Below, piece by piece: positions 20,638-30,342 of a stretch of DNA of 64,000 bases (position 1 is the first letter of the stretch; every line of letters begins with the position of its first letter). A program made the position numbers and the translations under genes. Below the pieces are notes generated by a model, which did no database searches, was not told the DNA's origin, and saw only the letters and a program-made list of their open reading frames with translations. Source of the DNA: Paenibacillus mucilaginosus 3016 (lineage in GTDB: Bacteria > Bacillota > Bacilli > Paenibacillales > NBRC-103111); the NCBI RefSeq assembly GCF_000250655.1, contig NC_016935.1:182501-246500 (forward strand), in the 5' to 3' direction.

Positions 20638-21591
20638 ATGTACAAATCCATCGTAATCGGTACCGGCCCTGCAGGCCTGACGGCGGCGATCTATCTCGCA
20701 CGCGCCAACCTGAATCCTCTGGTGATCGAGGGTCCGGAGCCAGGCGGCCAGCTTACTACGACGACTGAGGTTGAGAATTTCCCCGGGTTCCCGGAGGGCA
20801 TCATGGGTCCCGAGCTTATGGCCAACATGCGCAAGCAGGCGGAGCGCTTCGGTGCGGAATTCAAAACCGGCTGGGTCAACAACGTGGATCTGTCGAAGCG
20901 TCCCTTCAAGCTGAACGTCGAAGGCCTTGGCGACATTGAAGCCGAGTCGCTCATCATCTCTACCGGCGCGTCTGCCAAGCTGCTCGGGATCGCGAACGAA
21001 AAGGAAAGCATCGGCCGCGGGGTATCCACCTGTGCCACATGCGACGGGTTCTTCTTCCGCGGGAAGAAGATCATTGTGGTGGGCGGCGGCGATTCCGCGA
21101 TGGAGGAGGCGAACTTCCTGACCCGCTTTGCTACGGAAGTTCGTCTGGTACACCGCCGTGAGGAGCTGCGCGCCTCGAAGATCATGCAGGACCGCGCACG
21201 TGAGAACAGCAAGATTACGTGGAGCCTGAACCGGACTCCGCTTGAAGTGATCTCGGGTGAGAAGGGCGTAACGGGACTTAAGGTGAAGAATAACGAGACG
21301 GGCGAGGAAGAAATTCTCGAGACCGACGGGATCTTCGTTGCGATCGGCCATAAGCCGAATACCGACTTCCTTAAAGGGCAGATCGTAACCGATGAAGTCG
21401 GCTACATTCAGGTCAAACCGGGCTCATCGCTGACGAATATCGAAGGCGTGTTCGCCTGCGGCGACGTACAGGACAGCAAGTACCGTCAGGCGATTACCGC
21501 GGCAGGCAGCGGCTGCATGGCGGCACTGGACTGCGAGAAGTTCCTCGAAGGGCACATGGTGCACGACTGGAGCCAGTCGCTGAATAAGTAA
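20638..21591 (+). CDS. trxB: thioredoxin-disulfide reductase
   Basis: FAD- and NADPH-dependent enzyme of 317 residues that reduces thioredoxin. Seen: FAD motif GTGPAGLTAA from residue 8, redox pair Cys132/Cys135 in CATCDG, NADPH motif GGGDSAMEEA from about 149, and the C-terminal FAD motif GVFACGDVQD. GGGAGG site before the ATG. Gene order matches Bacillus. Confidence 0.96.
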   Translation: MYKSIVIGTGPAGLTAAIYLARANLNPLVIEGPEPGGQLTTTTEVENFPGFPEGIMGPELMANMRKQAERFGAEFKTGWVNNVDLSKRPFKLNVEGLGDIEAESLIISTGASAKLLGIANEKESIGRGVSTCATCDGFFFRGKKIIVVGGGDSAMEEANFLTRFATEVRLVHRREELRASKIMQDRARENSKITWSLNRTPLEVISGEKGVTGLKVKNNETGEEEILETDGIFVAIGHKPNTDFLKGQIVTDEVGYIQVKPGSSLTNIEGVFACGDVQDSKYRQAITAAGSGCMAALDCEKFLEGHMVHDWSQSLNK

Positions 21592-21607
21592 GAGCGTGGT
21601 AGGAGAA

Positions 21608-21650
21608 GCGTGAATCCGCACCGGGAGGTGAAGGGTTCACGCTTTTTTGT
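21608..21650 (+). terminator. Rho-independent terminator after trxB
   Basis: GCGTGAA/TTCACGC stem around a 21-base loop, followed by TTTTTT. Confidence 0.85.
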
Positions 21651-21738
21651 TGTTACCAGTGATTTGTAAGTAAAGCGGATATTAAGTTTCGTTTAGAGGG
21701 ATTCCCAAAATGTAGAAGTTATGGTAGCATGAGCGAAA

Positions 21739-21755
21739 CGATACATAATGTATCG
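21739..21755. promoter_or_regulatory. palindromic candidate operator before the giant protease gene
   Basis: CGATACATAATGTATCG is a perfect 8-1-8 inverted repeat, upstream of the ribosome site at 21774-21780. Its symmetry and position suggest a regulator-binding site. Confidence 0.5.
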
Positions 21756-21792
21756 AATCCTGTGGATTTTAGGGAAGGAGAAGTCGGATTCT

Positions 21793-24700
21793 TTGAAGAA
21801 GTTGTCGAAACGAATCATCCCTGCGGTTCTGTCTTCCGTCCTGCTGATCGGCGGCAGTCTCCCTGTAGGTGCGGCACCGGATGCAGGCCAAGGCTTGGCA
21901 GTCGACCCGGCGAACATGCTGCTTGTACCTTCACTGCAGCTCCAGGGGCTGGCCGCTTCCCCAGTGCAGCTGCTGCAGCAGAAGGGCCTTACCGTTACGG
22001 AGAACAAAGATACGGGGGCGCCGCGCTTCCTGATGGGAGCTTTGTCTGCCCGTTTGAACACGGATGAAGCCGTTCTTCAATATGTAAGCTTAAACCAACA
22101 GGTCTTCGGCCTGCAGAATGCCGCAGCGGAGCTCGGTCTGGTCAGGAAGAATACGGACGATATTGGACAGTCTCATTATTTGTACCAGCAGAAGTACCGG
22201 GGCGTTCCTGTGTATGGGAAGTACATCAACCTGCATCTGGATTCATCCAAGAAGGCATATGCGATCCAAAACCAGCTTATGGGTTCTGTCGGTGGATTAT
22301 CCGTAGATGTTACTCCTGCACTGAGCGGTCAAGAGGCAGTGGCGAAGCTGCAGGCTGAACTGGAATCGACCATCGGACAATCCATTACCCTTGGGGGTAA
22401 GATCGGTGAGAAGGTGGAGGTCCCGCTGCCGGAAGCGAAGCTGGTGGTGTATCCATTCGAAGGTGAGACCCATCTGGCGTATGAGATCAAGTTTACGTAT
22501 ATCCAGCCGGAGATCGGCAGCTGGGTCGGTTTTGTCGATGCGCATACGGGAGCCATCATACATAAGTACAGCAATCTGCACCACGCGGATGGGGACGGGG
22601 CGGTCGTCTCGGAGAATGTCGGCCATAAGGGCGACAAGAAGCAGTTGAATGTGCTGAAGGACGGTAATACCTATTACCTGGCGGACATAACGAAGCGTAT
22701 GTTCATGGAGCATCCGGGGCACGAAGATTCGGGAGAGGTCCTGACTCTTGAATATGCAGGGGAGACCCCACAGGGATTTCTAGGCAAACTCCAGTCCAGC
22801 AATTCGCCAGTGTTTAACAGTCAAAAAGGAACCTCAGCGGCACATGGAGTGGACGCCCATTATTATGCAGGTCATGTATATGACTTTTTCCTGAAAGAGT
22901 TCGGACGCAACAGTCTTGACGGTAAAGGAATGGACATCGTGTCCATGGTCCATGTGCCTCAAGCGATGGATAATGCATATTGGCTCGGTGGTGCCAATGC
23001 GATAATATACGGCGACGGAGATCGCTATGACTGTCTCGCCTGCGCTGGAGACATTGTGGCGCACGAGCTATCCCATGGGGTAACGCAGTTCTCTGCCGGT
23101 CTGGTTTATGAGAACCAACCGGGGGCCTTGAATGAATCTTTCTCTGATATCATAGCGTCTGTGTTTGACAGTGAGGATTGGCTTCTCGGAGAAGATACAG
23201 GCAATATACTCCGCAGTCTTGAAAATCCTGAGCAGCATGGGCAGCCCAAGCATATGGACCATTTCCAGGAGCTGTATGACGATATCGTCATTGGTGACAA
23301 CGGTGGAGTGCATATCAACAGCGGAATCCCGAATCATGCCGCGTATCTCATTGCGCAGAAAGTCGACGCACTGAAGATTGCAGGATGGAATGGCCGCAAA
23401 GTATTGGGGCAGCTGGCATACGGTACGCTCACGAAATACCTGACCCCGGTCTCCGAGTTCGAGGACGCGCGTGACGGCTTCGTTGCCTCGGTATCCGACT
23501 GGCAGAAAGCCAACGGTATTCCGGTTGAGCAGGCGCAAAAAGTGAAGGAATCTGTGATCGCTGCCTGGACCGAGGTGGGCCTGGCATACACGAGCGGTTC
23601 AGAGGCGCATCAGAGCAGCAATATCACATCCTTTACGATTCCTTCGGTAGCTAACGAGCAGCAGACCCAAATCGATCTGGCGAATGCCACGGTAACGTAT
23701 TACGCGCCGAAAGGCACGAATATCAGCAATCTGGCACCGCAGTTCACCGTGTCTTCTGGAGCTGCTGTAAGTCCTGCTGCTGGAACACCTCAGGATTTCA
23801 GTAAAGGTGGAGTCAAGTATACCGTCACTTCGCAGAGCGGCGCTTCTAAAGTCTGGACGGTGTTCGTTGTTGAAGCGGGTAAAGATACGGATGCTCCGAA
23901 GTATCAAAGGTCCTCATTCAGTTACGATAACAAAACGCTGACCGTGGAGTTTAACGAACATGTTCTCGACTTCCGCTATTACGCGGGAGCGAGAGAGCGG
24001 ACTCTGAAAGATAAGATTTGGGTTGTTGATGCTGATGGAAAGAACAAGCCTCTAGGTGCGGAGGATACCGCACAGGTTAAGGATGGTAAGCTACAGATTT
24101 CATTTGGCCATCCGGTAACGTATGCTTCCGTCCGAAGTATCGTCATTGAGCCGGCAGCAGTTGTAGATTTAACGGGGAATTACACTGTGAAGGAGGAAGA
24201 TACAGTATTTATTCCTGTAATTCCAGCTCCAGTGCCGGTTCCGCTCGGAACAACGATTATAGCAGGCGGGGCTAACGGTGCACTGGTCGAGCTTTATAAC
24301 GCTGAGAATGATAAACTGGTCTCTTCGATACAACTGGGGCAGCAAGAGAACCGGGCGCACTTCTTCTATATACCAGACGGGAAATATATACTGCGACAAG
24401 TGATTGCCAGCGACAGCAATCCGGCAAGCTTAGCGTCGGCGCCGATTACCATCGCTCGCCTACAGGCCCCTGCTAACCTGCACGCGACAGAGGTAACGCC
24501 GCAATCCGTGCGGCTCCAATGGGAGCCGGTTTCAAACGGGACCCCTGTCACCTATGAGGTCTATGGGTACAACAGCAGTAACGGGAGCGTTGTTGCAGCC
24601 GCGTCAGGAGTGACTGATGCCGTCTACAACGTGACTGGCCTTACGCCGGGAGGCTATATGTTCTCGGTCAAAGCGGTGGATGCAGCTGGAGGCCGGGTTT

Positions 24701-26982
24701 CCACACCGGCAGTAACCACTGTGGATCATGCGGTGACCGTCTCGGCCGATACTTACGCTCCTTTTTGGTCCACCTATGCGGCGCTGGGGGACTCCCTGGC
24801 GGCAGGTGTAACCCATGAAGGCAGACTTGGGTTGGGTTATCCGGATTACATCTGGAACGAACTGAAGAATCAGGGTCAACCTGTATATTTTGACAAACGC
24901 TATGCATCTCCTGGATATACCTCCGGGGATGTGCTGTCGGACCTGAAGCGCAGTGTGACCCGTTCCGTTTACGGCCAACCGGGTGAGGGCAGCATCGCCG
25001 ATACAGTGCGTTCGGCCAACCTCATTACACTGAATGCCGGAGCCAATGACCTGCTGGCAGCCGACAAGATCGCTGGAGGTACACTTAGCGAGACGCAGGC
25101 TCAACAATTATTGGCATCGATCGGCAGCAATATCGGCAGCATACTGGATCTCATCAAAGAAATTAATCCGAATGCCTCCGTGTTCGTGATGGGATATTAC
25201 AATCCGTTTCCACATGGAACGGAGCAGGAAAAGCAGCGTGCTCAACTGCTGATTGAGGAGCTTAACAAGGTAATTAAGGATGTGGCAGAGAAGCGGGGAG
25301 CAACGTTTGTGGCTACCATGAATGCGATCGCCGCAGACACTGCAAATAATCTCCCGAACCCAGCGAACATTCATCCGAGCGATAAGGGCTATAAATTGAT
25401 TGCCGCGGAATTCCTGAAAGTCATTCCGGCGGGAGCCGCGAAGAGCAAGCTTACGGTCAGCGACGTGACCCGTACCGGAGCGAAGCTCACTTGGGAATCT
25501 GCTGTAGACTCCAAGGGAGTTACCCAGTACCGAGTGTATCGCGATGATACCGTGGTTGGTACAGTGTACGGCGGCGAAACCTCTTATGCTATTTCGGGGC
25601 TCAGCCCAAGCAAGACCTACCAGTTCCGAATCGAAGCTGGCGATGCGGCCGGCAACTGGTCTACGGGCGGTCCTACGGCCTCCGCAACGACCACTAAAGG
25701 CTCCAACTCACCAGGTGGAGGCGGAGGAGCCGGTGCACTTCCTGCGGATGCCTTTACGGTTTCCGATACAGGCGTAACCCTCAAGTCTGGCGCATATACC
25801 TCCGTGCAGAAAACGGAGAACGGGCAGTTCGTTACCGAAATCACGCTCGACGGCGCCCGGCTGGCCGAAGTGTTCCAGAAGCTGAAGACGCTCGGCAGCG
25901 CCTCCCGCACGATTACGCTCGAAGTCGACACGAAGCAGGGGGTCACCGTGGTGGCTCCGGGACAAGCGCTGCTCGAAGGGCTGAAGGCGGTGCCTGATGC
26001 CTCGCTTCAGATCAAAACGAATACGGCCGGTTACCACGTTCCTCTGAATGTGGTTCCGGGAGATATCACGGAACAGCTGAAGGCAGCCAAGCCGGGTGAC
26101 GTCATGGTGCGCTTCGGGATCCGGGTCCATCCAGGTTCGTCGGTCACGGCCGCGAAGCTTCAGGGAGACCTCTATGGCTTTGACGTCACCGCTGCAGCGG
26201 GCACTGCGTCCCGCAAGCTGGTCATCCCTGCGAACAAAGCCGGTGTCATTACCCTGACGCTGGACGGCGAGATTGACGAGGCTCAGGCTTCCCTCGTCGG
26301 CTATGATCCGGACAAAGGTGCTATCCGCTTTGCCCCGGCGCTCTTCCAGGAGAAAGAAGGAAAGACAACCGTCACCGTGGCCCGGAATGTATCCCCGGCA
26401 TATGGCGTTGTAATTACCGTTCCGGCCTTCACCGACCTCGACGGCCACTGGTCGTCGAAGGATGTGGAGCTTCTCGCCGGCAAGCGTGTGATTGAAGGCA
26501 CGACAGACACCACCTTCGAACCGGAAAGCCCGATGACGCGGGCACAGTTTGCCACGCTGCTGGTCCGCGCCCTCGGCGTCGATCCGGCTGTAGAAAGCGC
26601 AAGCCGGTTCACCGATGTCACACCGGGGGCCTGGTACGGGTCCAGCGTATCGTCCGCCGTCTACGCCGGGCTGATTGAAGGCTTCGAGGACGGCTCGTTC
26701 CAGCCGGATGCGTCCATCACCAGGGCGCAAATGGCGACGATGCTGTCGAGAGCTTTGAAGTTTGCGGACCGCAAGCCAAGTGTCTCCGCTGCGCTCCTGG
26801 ACTCTTTTACGGATAAAGGGGACATCGGCGAATGGGCGGAAGCGGCGGTAGCTGAGGCTGTACACGCGGGGATTATTCAAGGCATGACGGACACCACGTT
26901 CGCTCCTGCGGAGAATGCAACCCGTGCCCAGGCGGCCGTGATGCTGAAGCGTATGCTGCTGTACATTGAATACCTAAACTAG
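21793..26982 (+). CDS. multidomain exported M4 metalloprotease with SGNH hydrolase and SLH anchor
   Basis: Giant secreted protein of about 1729 residues. Order: signal peptide (1-27), FTP/PepSY propeptide (about 79-259), M4 thermolysin-type protease with zinc site HELSH at 424-428 and third ligand Glu448 in NESFSD, two Ig-like domains (about 609-809), fibronectin III, SGNH/GDSL hydrolase (about 989-1212; Ser1001 in LGDSL, Asn1085 in GAND, His1194 in HPSDKGY), a second fibronectin III, a Gly-rich linker, a beta-rich domain, and three SLH domains (about 1546-1728) for cell-wall anchoring. The TTG at 21793 follows AAGGAG by 12 bases and gives a clean signal peptide; an ATG at 21748 has no ribosome site. 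Two hydrolases are fused on one wall-bound chain. The Asp usually just before the SGNH His is not evident. Confidence 0.88.
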   Translation: MKKLSKRIIPAVLSSVLLIGGSLPVGAAPDAGQGLAVDPANMLLVPSLQLQGLAASPVQLLQQKGLTVTENKDTGAPRFLMGALSARLNTDEAVLQYVSLNQQVFGLQNAAAELGLVRKNTDDIGQSHYLYQQKYRGVPVYGKYINLHLDSSKKAYAIQNQLMGSVGGLSVDVTPALSGQEAVAKLQAELESTIGQSITLGGKIGEKVEVPLPEAKLVVYPFEGETHLAYEIKFTYIQPEIGSWVGFVDAHTGAIIHKYSNLHHADGDGAVVSENVGHKGDKKQLNVLKDGNTYYLADITKRMFMEHPGHEDSGEVLTLEYAGETPQGFLGKLQSSNSPVFNSQKGTSAAHGVDAHYYAGHVYDFFLKEFGRNSLDGKGMDIVSMVHVPQAMDNAYWLGGANAIIYGDGDRYDCLACAGDIVAHELSHGVTQFSAGLVYENQPGALNESFSDIIASVFDSEDWLLGEDTGNILRSLENPEQHGQPKHMDHFQELYDDIVIGDNGGVHINSGIPNHAAYLIAQKVDALKIAGWNGRKVLGQLAYGTLTKYLTPVSEFEDARDGFVASVSDWQKANGIPVEQAQKVKESVIAAWTEVGLAYTSGSEAHQSSNITSFTIPSVANEQQTQIDLANATVTYYAPKGTNISNLAPQFTVSSGAAVSPAAGTPQDFSKGGVKYTVTSQSGASKVWTVFVVEAGKDTDAPKYQRSSFSYDNKTLTVEFNEHVLDFRYYAGARERTLKDKIWVVDADGKNKPLGAEDTAQVKDGKLQISFGHPVTYASVRSIVIEPAAVVDLTGNYTVKEEDTVFIPVIPAPVPVPLGTTIIAGGANGALVELYNAENDKLVSSIQLGQQENRAHFFYIPDGKYILRQVIASDSNPASLASAPITIARLQAPANLHATEVTPQSVRLQWEPVSNGTPVTYEVYGYNSSNGSVVAAASGVTDAVYNVTGLTPGGYMFSVKAVDAAGGRVSTPAVTTVDHAVTVSADTYAPFWSTYAALGDSLAAGVTHEGRLGLGYPDYIWNELKNQGQPVYFDKRYASPGYTSGDVLSDLKRSVTRSVYGQPGEGSIADTVRSANLITLNAGANDLLAADKIAGGTLSETQAQQLLASIGSNIGSILDLIKEINPNASVFVMGYYNPFPHGTEQEKQRAQLLIEELNKVIKDVAEKRGATFVATMNAIAADTANNLPNPANIHPSDKGYKLIAAEFLKVIPAGAAKSKLTVSDVTRTGAKLTWESAVDSKGVTQYRVYRDDTVVGTVYGGETSYAISGLSPSKTYQFRIEAGDAAGNWSTGGPTASATTTKGSNSPGGGGGAGALPADAFTVSDTGVTLKSGAYTSVQKTENGQFVTEITLDGARLAEVFQKLKTLGSASRTITLEVDTKQGVTVVAPGQALLEGLKAVPDASLQIKTNTAGYHVPLNVVPGDITEQLKAAKPGDVMVRFGIRVHPGSSVTAAKLQGDLYGFDVTAAAGTASRKLVIPANKAGVITLTLDGEIDEAQASLVGYDPDKGAIRFAPALFQEKEGKTTVTVARNVSPAYGVVITVPAFTDLDGHWSSKDVELLAGKRVIEGTTDTTFEPESPMTRAQFATLLVRALGVDPAVESASRFTDVTPGAWYGSSVSSAVYAGLIEGFEDGSFQPDASITRAQMATMLSRALKFADRKPSVSAALLDSFTDKGDIGEWAEAAVAEAVHAGIIQGMTDTTFAPAENATRAQAAVMLKRMLLYIEYLN

Positions 26983-27002
26983 GACGCTGTTGTAAGCATG
27001 CG

Positions 27003-27040
27003 GCACCCTCGTTCCCTTAGGGATGAGGGTGCTGTTTTTT
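27003..27040 (+). terminator. Rho-independent terminator after the protease gene
   Basis: GCACCCTC/GAGGGTGC stem with a T run, 20 bases after the stop codon. Confidence 0.88.
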
Positions 27041-27334
27041 AACGATACACCCGGAAATGTGGACTTTGTGCGGAATCATGTTCAAGCGGCCCGGGATGAG
27101 GTATAATAGGGAGGATCGGGCGTCTCTGCAAGGGATTCCCAAGAAGGGCTGCGGCGGCAAAAGCCTTCTGGACGGTGTGGAAGCAGCCATAGGAAAGCGG
27201 AGTTTGGGAGCCTGGGAAGCCTTGATGCCTGAGGGGAAAGGGCCCTTGGTTAACCCTTGACCTGCAAGTAGGGTTGCCTTATAGTTGGAACAGGAGTTAT
27301 ACGTTAAACATGTCGTATGAGGTGAAAAGCAGGT
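27041..27334 (+). other. 294-base region with two promoter candidates
   Basis: TATAAT at 27102-27107 may start a transcript about 220 bases before glcK; its -35 is poor. An AGAAGG/CCTTCT hairpin lies near 27143-27175. The 67-codon open frame at 27057-27260 begins upstream of that promoter and has no ribosome site, so I do not call it. The region could be an untranslated leader or a small RNA; no known family is recognised. Confidence 0.4.
27257..27285 (+). promoter_or_regulatory. promoter of the glucokinase gene
   Basis: -35 TTGACC, 17-base spacer, -10 TATAGT, 50 bases before the glcK start. Confidence 0.65.
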
Positions 27335-28288
27335 ATGGGAGATCAAGTGTACGTAGGAGTCGATTTGGGAGGAACCGCGATTAAAGTGGGATTGTGCGAC
27401 GAGCAGGGCAAGCTTCTGCAGACGTACGAAGGCCCGACCGGTACCGAACACGGCGCGGATGTCGTGCTGGAGAATATCGCACAATATGTGCGCAAGCTGG
27501 TGGCGGAATCCCCTTATGAGTGGGAGCAGGTTGCCGGAGTCGGTGCGGGGATCGCCGGGTTTATGGATATTCCGGAAGGCTTCATGAAGCTGTCTCCCAA
27601 CCTGGGCTGGCGCAACGTTCCGGTGAAGAAGATTCTCGAGGAGAAGCTCGGCGTGCCTGTCAAAATCGACAACGACGCCAATGTAGCGGCACTCGGCGAA
27701 GCATGGAGCGGAGCGGGTGCAGGCATTCCGAACGTCGTCTGCTATACGCTTGGAACAGGCGTTGGTGGAGGCATTATCATCCACAGCCGGATTTATCAGG
27801 GCTCCAACGGTATGGCAGGAGAGCTTGGTCATATGGTGGTTGTACCGGACCTGGAAGCGATCGAGTGCGGATGCGGTAAGAAGGGCTGCCTCGAGACCGT
27901 ATCTTCGGGAACGGGCATTATTCGCATGGCCAAAGAAGCCGTGGCGCGTGGAGAGCATACTTCCCTGGCCCTGGTGGAGAACATCATGGCGAAGGACGTA
28001 TTCGATGCGGCGAAGACCGGCGACGAAACCGCACTGCGGATCATTAACCGGGCAGCGCTGTACCTGGGCAAATCGATGGCGGCGGTATCCGTCGTGCTGA
28101 ACCCGAAGCGGTTCATCGTGGGCGGCGGGGTGTCCAAAGCCGGTGATATTCTGTTCGATGCCATTCGTAAGTATTACCAGGAATTCACACAGGAGACTGC
28201 GCAGGAAGGCGTGGATATTGTTCCGGCCGTGCTCGGCAACGATGCCGGCGTAGTGGGCGCAGCAGGACTGAATCTGCACAGCATCTAA
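27335..28288 (+). CDS. glcK: ROK-family glucokinase
   Basis: Cytoplasmic kinase of 317 residues turning glucose into glucose 6-phosphate with ATP. Seen: phosphate loop VDLGGTAIK at 9-17, IDNDAN at 111-116 with the catalytic Asp, GELGH with metal-site His166, and the ROK zinc cluster CGCGKKGCLE from residue 178. No N-terminal helix-turn-helix, so an enzyme rather than a ROK repressor. GAGGTG precedes the ATG. It may be co-transcribed with rapZ 160 bases downstream. Confidence 0.9.
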   Translation: MGDQVYVGVDLGGTAIKVGLCDEQGKLLQTYEGPTGTEHGADVVLENIAQYVRKLVAESPYEWEQVAGVGAGIAGFMDIPEGFMKLSPNLGWRNVPVKKILEEKLGVPVKIDNDANVAALGEAWSGAGAGIPNVVCYTLGTGVGGGIIIHSRIYQGSNGMAGELGHMVVVPDLEAIECGCGKKGCLETVSSGTGIIRMAKEAVARGEHTSLALVENIMAKDVFDAAKTGDETALRIINRAALYLGKSMAAVSVVLNPKRFIVGGGVSKAGDILFDAIRKYYQEFTQETAQEGVDIVPAVLGNDAGVVGAAGLNLHSI

Positions 28289-28450
28289 CAGGATAACCGG
28301 TGTACGGCGTCATGTGCACCTGCCGATATACAATGGTAAGAAAGCGAGGACCCGGCCGGTTCTCGGGGACAATGGGCGTGCCTGAACCAGTAGTGCAGCC
28401 ATGTCCTTACACCGGTCCGGCTGAAGTCCAAGCAAAAGGAGTTGGGCCTT

Positions 28451-29350
28451 ATGGAAGAAAACCATTCCCTCGGAAAGCTGGTCATCATTACAGGCATGTC
28501 CGGAGCAGGCAAGACGATCGCGGTGCAGAGCCTCGAGGACTTGGGCTTCTTCTGCGTGGATAACCTTCCGCCGGTTCTGATTCCGAAGTTTGCGGAGCTC
28601 ATCGAGCAGTCGAAGGGACGCATCGGCAAGGTCGCGCTCGTGATCGACCTTCGCGGACGCGAGTTTTTCACCTCCCTGTCGGAGTCGCTCCGTTACCTGA
28701 ACGAGAATTACACGCTGACCTACGAGATTCTGTTCCTCGACGCTACGGATTCCGTTCTGGTCCAGCGGTACAAGGAGAGCCGGCGGAAGCATCCGCTGGC
28801 GCCGACGGGCGCTCCGCTCGAAGGCATTCAGGCAGAGCGCAAGCTGCTTGAGGAGCTCAAGGGACTGGCTACACAGGTGATCGATACCTCGAATCTCAAA
28901 CCGGTGGCGCTGAAGGAGAAGATCGCTTCCCGGTTCACCAATGTGGAAGGAAGCAGTATCTCGGTCAACGTGATCTCGTTTGGATTCAAGTACGGCGTTC
29001 CGATTGATGCCGACTTGATTTTTGATGTGCGCTTTCTGCCGAACCCGCATTATATCGACCACCTGCGTCCGAATACGGGTCAGGACCCTGAAGTCTACGA
29101 GTATGTCATGAAGTGGAACGAGACGCAGGAATTCCTGGCGAAGCTGCTGGATATGCTCCAGTTTCTTGTGCCGCAGTACAAGAAGGAAGGCAAGAGCCAG
29201 GTTGTGGTCGGGATTGGATGCACGGGCGGGAAGCACCGTTCGGTCGCGATTGCGGAATATTTGGGCAAAATGATGGGAAGCAGCGAGACCGAAACCGTTC
29301 GGGTAAGCCATCGTGATTCGGAGCGCGACCGGGTTGAGGTGAAACGATGA
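28451..29350 (+). CDS. rapZ: RapZ/YvcJ nucleotide-binding protein
   Basis: P-loop protein of 299 residues. Walker A is GMSGAGKT at 15-22, and the C-terminal domain holds [10 protein letters not shown]. In Escherichia coli RapZ is an RNA-binding adaptor for glmS small RNAs; in Bacillus YvcJ hydrolyses nucleotides and affects competence. The start at 28451 is set by AAAAGGAG nine bases upstream. The ATGA overlap with yvcK and the order rapZ-yvcK-whiA are conserved in Firmicutes. Confidence 0.93.
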   Translation: MEENHSLGKLVIITGMSGAGKTIAVQSLEDLGFFCVDNLPPVLIPKFAELIEQSKGRIGKVALVIDLRGREFFTSLSESLRYLNENYTLTYEILFLDATDSVLVQRYKESRRKHPLAPTGAPLEGIQAERKLLEELKGLATQVIDTSNLKPVALKEKIASRFTNVEGSSISVNVISFGFKYGVPIDADLIFDVRFLPNPHYIDHLRPNTGQDPEVYEYVMKWNETQEFLAKLLDMLQFLVPQYKKEGKSQVVVGIGCTGGKHRSVAIAEYLGKMMGSSETETVRVSHRDSERDRVEVKR

Positions 29351-30336
29351 CCGATGCCCTGGAGAGGGAGAACTATATCCCCCGGATCGTCGTGATCGGA
29401 GGAGGAACGGGGCTCTCGGTCATGCTCCGCGGCTTGAAGCACAAGCCGATGGACATCACCGCCGTAGTCACGGTCGCCGACGACGGGGGCAGCTCAGGGA
29501 TCCTGCGCTCCGAGCTCGAGATCATTCCTCCGGGTGATATCCGCAACGTGCTCACGGCCCTGGCGGATGTGGAGCCCCTGCTGGGCAAGCTGCTCGAATA
29601 CCGTTTTGACAAAGGAAACGGATTGGCAGGCCACAGTTTGGGTAACCTAATGCTCGCGGCCATGCGGGATATTACCGGCGACTTCGTTACGGGCGTCCGG
29701 GAGCTCAGCCGTGTCCTGGCGGTCCGGGGGCGCGTGCTGCCGGCTGCGGATGAAGCCATCGTGCTCCGGGCGGAGATGATGGACGGCCAAGTCGTTGAAG
29801 GCGAGTCGAAGATTCCGAAGGCCGGCGGTGTCATCCGCCGGGTCATGATCGAGCCGCGGGACGTGAAGGCGCTGCCTGAAGCGGTGGAAGCGCTCAAGAC
29901 GGCCGATGCGATCCTGGTCGGTCCGGGGAGCCTGTATACGAGCATCATGCCGAACCTGCTCGTTCCGGAGATTGCCGAGACGATCGTGAAGTCCAAGGCG
30001 CTTAAGATGTTCATCTGCAACGTCATGACGCAGCCGGGAGAGACAGACGATTACAAGGTCAGCGATCACTTGAAAGCGATTCGTGATCATGTCGGCCACG
30101 CGCTGTTTGACTACGTTATCGTCAATAACGGAGTGATTCCGGACCCGGTCAAGCGCAAGTATGCCGATAAAGGGGCCGAAGTTGTGCCCCTGGACTTGGA
30201 TGCCGTAACGCAGGAGGGCTACAAGGTCATCGCCGACAAGCTGGTACTGTTCCAGACTTACCTGCGCCACGATGCCGAGAAGCTGAGTCAACACATATAT
30301 CAACTGGTGGAGAGCTGGATGTTCAAGAAGAGGTGA
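29347..30336 (+). CDS. yvcK: gluconeogenesis factor YvcK
   Basis: Protein of 329 residues of the YvcK/CofD-like family, with the N-terminal nucleotide-binding loop [14 protein letters not shown], then DDGGSSG and GDIRNVL. In Bacillus it is needed for growth on gluconeogenic carbon and for cell shape, and it binds UDP-sugars. Coupled to rapZ and six bases from whiA. Confidence 0.93.
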   Translation: MTDALERENYIPRIVVIGGGTGLSVMLRGLKHKPMDITAVVTVADDGGSSGILRSELEIIPPGDIRNVLTALADVEPLLGKLLEYRFDKGNGLAGHSLGNLMLAAMRDITGDFVTGVRELSRVLAVRGRVLPAADEAIVLRAEMMDGQVVEGESKIPKAGGVIRRVMIEPRDVKALPEAVEALKTADAILVGPGSLYTSIMPNLLVPEIAETIVKSKALKMFICNVMTQPGETDDYKVSDHLKAIRDHVGHALFDYVIVNNGVIPDPVKRKYADKGAEVVPLDLDAVTQEGYKVIADKLVLFQTYLRHDAEKLSQHIYQLVESWMFKKR

Positions 30337-30342
30337 TGTACC

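Noticed and set aside
27057-27260. 67-codon open frame before glcK
   Set aside because: No ribosome site, starts upstream of the likely promoter, and has no recognisable protein pattern.
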